Assembly (NCBI GenBank): GCA_964639525.1
Contig: CAZXDS010000111.1
Coordinates: 1 to 11,576, forward strand
Length of the DNA: 11,576 bases
Origin: CAZXDS01 sp964639525
Lineage (GTDB): Bacteria; Bacteroidota; Ignavibacteria; Ignavibacteriales; Melioribacteraceae
Reading direction: 5' to 3'
A program made the position numbers and the translations under genes. Each line of letters begins with the position of its first letter. The stretch's first letter is position 1. This document shows positions 6,650 through 11,576 of this stretch, in pieces. The notes below the pieces were generated by a model. That model did no database searches and was not told the origin of the DNA. It worked only from the letters and a program-made list of their open reading frames with translations.

Positions 6650-7795
6650 GTGAAGTCGCCATTTATCTATGGAAATATTGTTAGTTCAAAAGCCTTTACA
6701 GACAGAAGTAAAGAGAAAGAGAAACTGACATCAAATTTAATTAGCGGTATTAATACAACTATTATTTCACCTCGCAGATGGGGGAAATCTTCCCTCGTGG
6801 CAAAAGTTTTTAATGATATATCTCGAAAAGAAAAAAGAACAAGAACTGTAATTATTGATTTATTTTCGGTTAGCAGTGAGGAAGAATTTCTTGAAACATT
6901 TGCTAAAGAAATTATTAGTGCTTCCTCTACAAAGTGGGAAGATTGGGCTAATAGCGGGAAGGAGTTCTTTAAACAGTTAATACCGAAGGTAAGTTTTGGT
7001 GCTGATCCCATTTCAGATTTTACAATAAGTTTTGATTGGGAAGAATTAAGAAAAAATAGAAATGAAATATTCAACCTGCCCGAAAGAATTGCCCGTAAAA
7101 AGAAAATAAAATTTATTATTGGGTTGGATGAATTCCAAAATTTGGCCGCTTTTAGTGAATATAAAAATATTGAAAAAAGTATGCGGGCTGTTTGGCAAAG
7201 GCAAAACAATGTTACGTATTGCTTGTACGGAAGTAAACGTCATATGATGACAAATATATTTGATAATTCGGCAAGCCCGTTTTATCGTTTTGGTGATATT
7301 ATTTTATTACCTAAAATTACTACTGACAAGTGGGTAAGTTTTATTTATCGTGGATTTAAAAGCACGAGAAAAAGTATTGATAAAAACTTAGCAAAGTTAA
7401 TAGCAGATTTGATGCAAAATCATTCATGGTATGTTCAGCAGTTGTCTCATTATACGTGGAATTTAACTATAGATGTTGTAACAAAAAAAGAGATTCAAGG
7501 AGCGTTAGAAGAAGTCATCTCTGCTAATACTCCTCTCTATCAGCAAGCAGTTGAGCAACTTAGCAAGACTCAGCTAAATTTACTTAAGGCGATTGTTAAT
7601 AAGGAAAAGCAATTAGGCGGTACCTTTGTAATGAATAAATATCAATTAGGAACTTCACGTAATGTAAGTCGGAATAAAGTGGTTCTTTCAAATAAAGATA
7701 TAATCAACAAGGGTGAAAATGGTTTTGAATTATTAGACCCTGCTTTTGAGATTTGGTTTAAGAAACAATTTTATAGTATGCCGTTTGTAGTTTAA
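6650..7795 (+). CDS. STAND/archaeal-type P-loop ATPase, orphan
   Basis: 381 residues. The N-terminus F-I-Y-G-N-I-V ... F-T-D-R is typical of the Bacteroidota 'ATP-binding protein' family related to archaeal ATPases (PF01637-like). Walker A is S-P-R-R-W-G-K-S-S (40-48) and Walker B is F-I-I-G-L-D-E-F-Q (155-163). A sensor-like Y-C-L-Y-G-S-K-R-H-M-M (190-200) precedes the SPFYRFGD segment. A C-terminal winged-helix-like region (about 303-365, starting L-S-K-T-Q-L-N-L-L-K-A-I) may bind DNA or a partner. There is no signal peptide or membrane segment, so it is cytoplasmic. The physiological role of this family is largely unknown, with proposals of regulatory or defence switches. It has its own promoter, leader repeats and downstream inverted repeat and no functional link to either neighbour, so it looks like an inserted single-gene module. 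Confidence 0.85.
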   Translation: MKSPFIYGNIVSSKAFTDRSKEKEKLTSNLISGINTTIISPRRWGKSSLVAKVFNDISRKEKRTRTVIIDLFSVSSEEEFLETFAKEIISASSTKWEDWANSGKEFFKQLIPKVSFGADPISDFTISFDWEELRKNRNEIFNLPERIARKKKIKFIIGLDEFQNLAAFSEYKNIEKSMRAVWQRQNNVTYCLYGSKRHMMTNIFDNSASPFYRFGDIILLPKITTDKWVSFIYRGFKSTRKSIDKNLAKLIADLMQNHSWYVQQLSHYTWNLTIDVVTKKEIQGALEEVISANTPLYQQAVEQLSKTQLNLLKAIVNKEKQLGGTFVMNKYQLGTSRNVSRNKVVLSNKDIINKGENGFELLDPAFEIWFKKQFYSMPFVV

Positions 7796-7884
7796 AACAA
7801 ATACAATTTTGGAAAAACTTGCCCGCTTGAAAGACAGAATTAAAAAACAGAAACTTGGGCAAGCATTTTGTGTTTTAAAATTGT
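7791..7884. repeat. nested inverted repeats behind the ATPase gene
   Basis: Three arm pairs are visible. TTTAAAACA (7791-7799, over the stop codon) pairs with TGTTTTAAA (7871-7879). ACAATTTT (7803-7810) can pair with AAAATTGT (7877-7884). CTTGCCC (7818-7824) pairs with GGGCAAG (7857-7863) around a 32-base middle. The first and second pairs compete on the right side, so two folds are possible. No T-run follows, so a simple intrinsic terminator is not indicated. It may be a 3'-end structure or the relic ends of a small element. The intergenic stretch 7796-7926 otherwise shows no gene and no clear promoter. Confidence 0.55.
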
Positions 7885-7926
7885 GAATAGCAGAATTATT
7901 TAAAATGGTTAAGTGGTTATAAAATT

Positions 7927-8592
7927 ATGAAATGGATAACTAAATATGCTGCCAATGATGTTGCTGGTAATCTTAGTTCAAAGTTTAGGGCAAAAAGGAT
8001 TATTTTACTAACTGAACTATTAGAAACAGCAAAGATTGACAAACACTCTCGGATACTTGATATCGGTGGAACAAATTACTTTTGGCAACAAATTATAAAT
8101 AATGATGAAGAGAGATTAAACGTAGTGCTTGTAAATATAGCAAGAAGTGTAATTGAAGGTTTCAAAGGTATTATTGGAGATGCTAAAAATCTTGCATTTC
8201 TAAAATCAAACTCAGTTGATTTTATATTTTCAAATTCGTTAATAGAGCATCTTGAAAATTATGAAAATCAAAAAATATTTTCAATTGAAGTTCAAAGAAT
8301 TACAAAATATTATTTTATTCAAACACCGGCTTACATATTCCCTTTTGAACCACATTTTTTATTTCCCTTTTTTCATTGGTTACCTTTTTCGCTAAGGTTG
8401 TTTTTGCATCAACATTTTAATCTTGGGTGGTATCGGAAAGAATCAAATATCAATAAAGCAAAAAAGTTGGTAAAAGAAATCAGAATAATGAAAAAAAGGG
8501 AATTGAGTAAAATGTTTCCAAACAGTAAAATATATACCGAAAGATTTTCGTTATTACCTAAATCATATATTGTTACAAATCTTGGACTTTAA
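7927..8592 (+). CDS. class I SAM-dependent methyltransferase
   Basis: 221 residues. SAM-binding motif I is R-I-L-D-I-G-G-T-N (42-50), followed by a second strand L-N-V-V-L-V-N (64-70), then G-D-A-K-N-L (84-89), and V-D-F-I-F-S-N-S-L-I-E-H-L (97-109), the motif IV region with the usual I-E-H. The residue ending strand 2, normally acidic to hold the ribose, is Asn here. A hydrophobic aromatic stretch (about 139-165) might touch membrane or a lipid-linked substrate. The stop is 2 bases before the flippase start, so the two are probably cotranscribed. With a flippase and a galactofuranose gene following, a sugar or glycolipid methyl donor role in surface polysaccharide synthesis is the best guess; the substrate is unknown. 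Confidence 0.8.
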   Translation: MKWITKYAANDVAGNLSSKFRAKRIILLTELLETAKIDKHSRILDIGGTNYFWQQIINNDEERLNVVLVNIARSVIEGFKGIIGDAKNLAFLKSNSVDFIFSNSLIEHLENYENQKIFSIEVQRITKYYFIQTPAYIFPFEPHFLFPFFHWLPFSLRLFLHQHFNLGWYRKESNINKAKKLVKEIRIMKKRELSKMFPNSKIYTERFSLLPKSYIVTNLGL

Positions 8593-8594
8593 TA

Positions 8595-9860
8595 TTGTTC
8601 AACAAGTTTAAAAATAGATTACTTAACAATAAAACATTAGTTGCTAATTTTTCTTCTTTATCAATTCTGCAATTTTCTAATTATTTGTTTCCGTTAATTA
8701 CATTTCCGTATCTGGTTAGAGTTTTAGGACCCGAAAAATTCGGACTTGTAAATTTTGCAGCAGCCTTTGTCGCTTATTTTCATGTACTTACGGATTATGG
8801 TTTTAATTTATCAGCAACTCAAGAAATATCAATAAACAGGGAAAACAAAGACAGGATTAATGAAATATTTTCTAGTGTTCTACTTATTAAATTAGCTCTC
8901 TTTTTTATTAGCGGCATTCTGTTTGTCGGTTTTGTATTTTCAATTTCAAAGTTTTCAACGGATTCACTAATTTATATTTTTTCATTTCTATCGGTATTTG
9001 GAACCGTTATTTTTCCCGTCTGGTTTTTCCAGGGTATTGAAAATATGAAGTATATAACGGTTATAACTATTATTGTTAAAAGTCTTTGGGTTGTGGTAGT
9101 TTTTATTTTGATAAAATCCGAAAAGGATGTTTTGCTTCTTGTTATTTTAAATGGCAGTTCTTTTGTATTAATTGGATTTTTTAGTTTAATAATAATTATT
9201 TCAAATTTTAATGTAAAATTTATTTTCCCAACATTCGAGGAAATCAAAAAGCAATTAACAGAAGGCTGGTACATTTTTGTTTCATCTGCCTCTATAACAC
9301 TTTATACAACATCTAATATTTTTATACTTGGGCTTTTTACAAATAATACAATTGTAGGATATTTTGCCGCTGCTGATAAAATCAGAATTGCTCTACAAGG
9401 ATTTTATCAAAATGCGTCGCAAGCCATATTTCCTCATCTATCAAAATTGTTTAAGGAATCACATTCTCAAGCGGTTAAATTTGTTAAAAAGTATTTACGG
9501 TTTAGTGTTATTATAGCAGTTCTTCTAACCATTATAACATTTGTTTTTGCAAAAGAAATTATATTGATTGTGGTTGGCGGTAAGTTTATTCCTTCCATTA
9601 ATGTTTTAAGAATAATTGTCTTTCTTCCACTTATTATTTTGTTGAGTAATGTTTACGGAATACAAATAATGTTGAATTTAGGATACAAAAAAGAATTTTC
9701 AAGAATAATTCTATTTTCCGGAATGATAAATTTAATTTTATCCTTTATTCTAGTACCGATGTATTTTGAAATTGGGACATCAATTGCTGTTGTAATTACG
9801 GAATGTATTGTAACATTTGGAATGTATAACTTTGTTAGGAAGAAAAAGATATTAGTATGA
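8595..9860 (+). CDS. Wzx-type polysaccharide flippase (MATE/MVF superfamily)
   Basis: 421 residues, nearly all hydrophobic helices with short charged loops; I would expect about 12 transmembrane segments. The N-terminal region N-F-S-S-L-S-I-L-Q then PLITFPYLVRVLGPEKFG (about 18-50) is the recognisable start of Polysacc_synt flippases. A-A-A-D-K-I-R-I-A at about 255-263 is another family landmark. Such proteins move undecaprenyl-diphosphate-linked oligosaccharide units across the inner membrane for O-antigen or exopolysaccharide assembly. The start is TTG at 8595, 2 bases after the methyltransferase stop; no in-frame ATG exists near the N-terminus and no Shine-Dalgarno is clear. The specific glycan is unknown. 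Confidence 0.9.
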   Translation: MFNKFKNRLLNNKTLVANFSSLSILQFSNYLFPLITFPYLVRVLGPEKFGLVNFAAAFVAYFHVLTDYGFNLSATQEISINRENKDRINEIFSSVLLIKLALFFISGILFVGFVFSISKFSTDSLIYIFSFLSVFGTVIFPVWFFQGIENMKYITVITIIVKSLWVVVVFILIKSEKDVLLLVILNGSSFVLIGFFSLIIIISNFNVKFIFPTFEEIKKQLTEGWYIFVSSASITLYTTSNIFILGLFTNNTIVGYFAAADKIRIALQGFYQNASQAIFPHLSKLFKESHSQAVKFVKKYLRFSVIIAVLLTIITFVFAKEIILIVVGGKFIPSINVLRIIVFLPLIILLSNVYGIQIMLNLGYKKEFSRIILFSGMINLILSFILVPMYFEIGTSIAVVITECIVTFGMYNFVRKKKILV

Positions 9861-9963
9861 TATTTTGAAATTATTTGCAGCAAAAGTAAGTTGCAAGAGC
9901 AAGATTCATTTAATAGTGCTAATCCATTTTTTCTGTGTTATCTGTGTTCTATGGGAAAGTTTA
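9861..9963. other. spacer before the glf fragment with a CTGTGTTATCTGTGTTC stretch
   Basis: About 100 bases without a credible gene. The frame is open from a TTG at 9865 into glf, but its residues are hydrophobic and cysteine-rich and do not match the family. The segment near 9932-9950 contains the direct repeat CTGTGTTAT/CTGTGTTCT. No promoter matching TAnnTTTG was seen. Confidence 0.35.
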
Positions 9964-10155
9964 ATGAAATATGATTACTTAATTGTCGGTGCTGGATTTG
10001 TGGGAACAGTCGCTGCGGAGAGACTTGCTTCTCAACAGAACAAAAAGGTTTTGATTGTTGAAAAACGAAACCACATTGGAGGCAATACTTACGATGAATA
10101 TGATGATTATGGAATTTTAATTCATAAATACGGACCTCGTATTTTTCCTTTTTAA
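9964..10155 (+). pseudogene. glf: truncated UDP-galactopyranose mutase (N-terminal 63 codons)
   Basis: The 63 residues match the very start of UDP-galactopyranose mutase: FAD-binding Rossmann motif V-G-A-G-F-V-G (8-14), V-L-I-V-E-K-R-N-H-I-G-G-N-T-Y-D (29-44), and G-I-L-I-H-K-Y-G-P-R-I-F (50-61). The family normally reads Y-G-P-H-I-F-H-T-N there and continues to about 370 residues. Here it ends in P-F-stop, and the third conserved His is Arg. The enzyme converts UDP-galactopyranose to UDP-galactofuranose; this fragment has no substrate site and cannot work. A possible +1-frame remnant (N-K-N-L-K-V-F at 10154-10174) follows a T5 run, hinting at frameshift before or after truncation. The 33-bp repeat array begins about 40 bases further on. 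Confidence 0.85.
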
Positions 10156-10198
10156 CAAAAATTTGAAAGTATTTTGAAAGAAAATTAATATCATAAAA

Positions 10199-10297
10199 CG
10201 GGATTATTCGTAAAGTATGGTATGTAAAAAACCGGATATTTAACGAAGTATAGCATACGAAAAACCGGATATTTAGCAAAGTATAGTTGTTAAAATA
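10199..10297 (+). repeat. three tandem 33-bp repeats upstream of the second ATPase
   Basis: Units are 10199-10231, 10232-10264 and 10265-10297. Units 2 and 3 share 24 of 33 bases, units 1 and 2 share 21 of 33. The shared parts are a CCGGATATTTA-like start and an AAGTAT-R-G core about 14 bases later; many differences are transitions. The period is three helical turns or 11 codons. Within units 2 and 3 one frame reads T-G-Y-L-x-K-Y-S repeatedly, but it is not the frame of the downstream gene. The array lies upstream of the predicted promoter. Confidence 0.8.
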
Positions 10298-10301
10298 TCC
10301 G
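10266..10301. repeat. inverted copy of the 33-bp repeat start, overlapping the promoter
   Basis: CGGATATTT at 10266-10274 is perfectly inverted as AAATATCCG at 10293-10301, with 18 bases between. The right arm lies between the -33 and -7 boxes, so it could be an operator half-site or a hairpin arm controlling the ATPase promoter. Confidence 0.6.
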
Positions 10302-10318
10302 ATAATTTATTATATTTG
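10287..10318 (+). promoter_or_regulatory. Bacteroidota-type promoter of the DUF4143 ATPase gene
   Basis: TTG at 10287-10289 and TATATTTG at 10311-10318 (exact TAnnTTTG) are 21 bases apart. The transcript would start near 10324, leaving a leader of about 20 bases with AAAAGG at 10333-10338 as ribosome binding site, 5 bases before the ATG. The -33 box lies inside the third 33-bp repeat. Confidence 0.7.
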
Positions 10319-10343
10319 TAGGGAATGATAATAAAAGGTGTTT

Positions 10344-11576
10344 ATGCTTCTGAAGCGAAATTTATATGACGGAATTAAGAAATTCATTACTGATAAGGAA
10401 ATAATTGTTATCCACGGTGCCCGGCAGGTTGGTAAAACATCTCTTTTAAAGTATATTATCAAGAATAATAAATTGGTTAGTAGCAACCATTTTTATATTG
10501 ATTTGGAAATACCCGAATATCTATCAATATGCAATAAGGGTGTTAGTGAGTTGATTGAATTTTTAAAATCAAAAAAGCTTTTTAATAATGGTCGTTTGTT
10601 TTTATTAATTGATGAAATTCAGCATTTGGAAAATCCCAGTAGTTTCTTGAAATTATTATGTGATCATTATAGCGAACAAGTAAAAATAATTACATCCGGT
10701 TCATCAAGTTTTTCAATAAAGTCAAAATTTAAGGATTCTCTTGTTGGACGAATAATTGATTTCGAGCTATTCCCTCTTTCATTTGATGAGTATTTAGAAT
10801 TTAAAGGAATAAATATTGATACTAAGCGAAAAATTACCGTTGAAATAATTATTAAAGAATTATCTAAGCATTTCGGAAATTTTATTCGTACAGGCGGTTA
10901 TCCTGGAATTGTTTTAGAGGAAGATTCGTATAAGCAGAAAAAGAAACTTAGTCAGATTGTTTCAATATACATTAAAGCTGATATACGAGATTTAGGATTT
11001 GTTAAAGATGTATTTAAGTTCAATAAATTTTTAGAGATACTAGCTTCACAAATTGGAAATTTGATGAATGTTAGCGAATTAAGTAATTCCGTTGGAATAT
11101 CAAAAAGTACTATTGAAGATTATTTGTTCATTTTAGAGAATACTTATATTATTAAACTTGTAAGACCATTTTATAATAATGTTAGAAGTGAGTTGACCAA
11201 AATGCCAAAAATTTATTTTGAAGATACGGGAATAGCTCATTTTCTAAAACACAAAACTTTGGATGTTGTAATTGACGGGCATAGTTACGAGAATACTGTT
11301 TTTACTGAATTAAGGAAAAGTTATGGAGCTGATGATTTATTTTATTGGCGAACAACAAAAAATCATGAGATTGATTTTATCTTGAATATAGAAAAAAGAA
11401 TTTTTCCAATTGAAGCTAAATTAAAATTTGGAGGTAAAAGACAAACTTCTCTTTCCTATTTCCTTGATAAATATACTCTTGATAAAGGTTATTTATGCAG
11501 ATTAGATGAGGGAACTAAGAATAAACATGAATGGCTGAAACTTATTTATCCGTGGGAATTAAAAAATAAATTCTTT
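10344..11576 (+). CDS. AAA_14/DUF4143 P-loop ATPase, open to the window end (stop not seen)
   Basis: 411 codons are open to the last base, ending L-I-Y-P-W-E-L-K-N-K-F-F; the length suggests the stop is close beyond. An AAA_14 domain occupies about 1-150: Walker A H-G-A-R-Q-V-G-K-T-S (24-33), Walker B L-F-L-L-I-D-E-I-Q-H (85-94), and sensor-like I-I-T-S-G-S-S-S-F (115-123). A winged-helix region lies at about 241-275 (M-N-V-S-E-L-S ... I-S-K-S-T-I-E-D-Y). The C-terminal DUF4143 part has Y-E316-N, E-I-D344-F and I-E357-A-K359, the spacing expected of a PD-(D/E)XK nuclease-like fold. The F-R-T-G-G-Y-P motif of the family appears as I-R-T-G-G-Y-P-G (181-188). It is cytoplasmic, with no signal peptide. 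The function of the family is not established; it is often found as lone copies in variable regions. Confidence 0.88.
   Translation, partial: MLLKRNLYDGIKKFITDKEIIVIHGARQVGKTSLLKYIIKNNKLVSSNHFYIDLEIPEYLSICNKGVSELIEFLKSKKLFNNGRLFLLIDEIQHLENPSSFLKLLCDHYSEQVKIITSGSSSFSIKSKFKDSLVGRIIDFELFPLSFDEYLEFKGINIDTKRKITVEIIIKELSKHFGNFIRTGGYPGIVLEEDSYKQKKKLSQIVSIYIKADIRDLGFVKDVFKFNKFLEILASQIGNLMNVSELSNSVGISKSTIEDYLFILENTYIIKLVRPFYNNVRSELTKMPKIYFEDTGIAHFLKHKTLDVVIDGHSYENTVFTELRKSYGADDLFYWRTTKNHEIDFILNIEKRIFPIEAKLKFGGKRQTSLSYFLDKYTLDKGYLCRLDEGTKNKHEWLKLIYPWELKNKFF

Noticed and set aside
6468..6662. Minus-strand ORF with repeated L-Y-R-T-L residues
   Set aside because: It is the antisense reading of the 15-bp repeat array plus part of the M23 gene; the periodic residues follow from a repeat whose length is divisible by three.
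6667..7209. 180-residue minus-strand ORF opposite the STAND-like ATPase
   Set aside because: It is the shadow of a well-supported + strand gene with Walker motifs; no domain or start signal of its own.
7796..7926. Promoter for the methyltransferase gene
   Set aside because: No exact TAnnTTTG with a suitably placed TTG was found; transcription may read through from the ATPase or use a non-consensus site.
9865..9963. Longer glf start at TTG 9865
   Set aside because: The extra 33 residues are not like the family, while ATG 9964 gives exactly the usual N-terminus before V-G-A-G.
10244..10262. Conserved hairpin in the 33-bp repeats (GTATAGCATAC)
   Set aside because: The dyad exists only in unit 2; units 1 and 3 do not keep it, so it is not a property of the repeat.
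9938..10279. Minus-strand ORF with repeated N-I-R-F-F residues
   Set aside because: It is the antisense of the 33-bp repeats and the glf fragment; no family match and no start signal.

Overview
The window is AT-rich DNA with tightly packed genes, all read on the + strand. It looks like a member of the Bacteroidota/Chlorobi/Ignavibacteria group. The reasons are promoter-like matches to the Bacteroidota -33 TTG / -7 TAnnTTTG pattern, a cluster of SurA/PpiC chaperones next to a MoxR ATPase, relaxed lipoprotein signals, and orphan P-loop ATPases of types common in that group. Genus and species cannot be named from the sequence alone.

Layout. (1) 1-79: the last 25 codons of an upstream gene. (2) 120-6487: a compact run, probably one operon. 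It holds three periplasmic parvulin/SurA-type folding factors (the middle one a lipoprotein with a decayed parvulin domain), a MoxR-type AAA+ ATPase, and an M23 peptidoglycan endopeptidase of the MepM/Csd3 type, also a likely lipoprotein. The theme is folding of exported and outer-membrane proteins plus cell-wall remodelling. (3) 6488-7884: a self-contained module with a strong Bacteroidota-like promoter, four 15-bp tandem repeats that would lie in the 5' leader, an 18-codon leader ORF read through the repeats, a STAND/archaeal-type ATPase gene starting on GTG directly after the leader stop, and a nested inverted repeat behind it. (4) 7927-10155: part of a surface-polysaccharide cluster, with a SAM methyltransferase, a Wzx-type flippase, and a UDP-galactopyranose mutase gene that survives only as its first 63 codons. 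(5) 10195-11576: a second module, with an array of 33-bp repeats, a second good promoter, and an AAA_14/DUF4143 ATPase that stays open to the last base of the window.

The most notable feature is the parallel between regions 3 and 5. Two different orphan P-loop ATPase genes each sit right behind their own short tandem-repeat array. The unit length is a multiple of three in both cases (15 and 33 bp), although the arrays differ in sequence and in position relative to the promoter. In the first array every base difference between units lies in the predicted loop or at its edge, the stems are almost invariant, and the last unit supplies the Shine-Dalgarno sequence. The second module lies against the break in glf. 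I propose repeat-controlled ATPase modules inserted beside envelope genes. The repeats, promoters and frames are seen directly; the shared regulatory role is inference.
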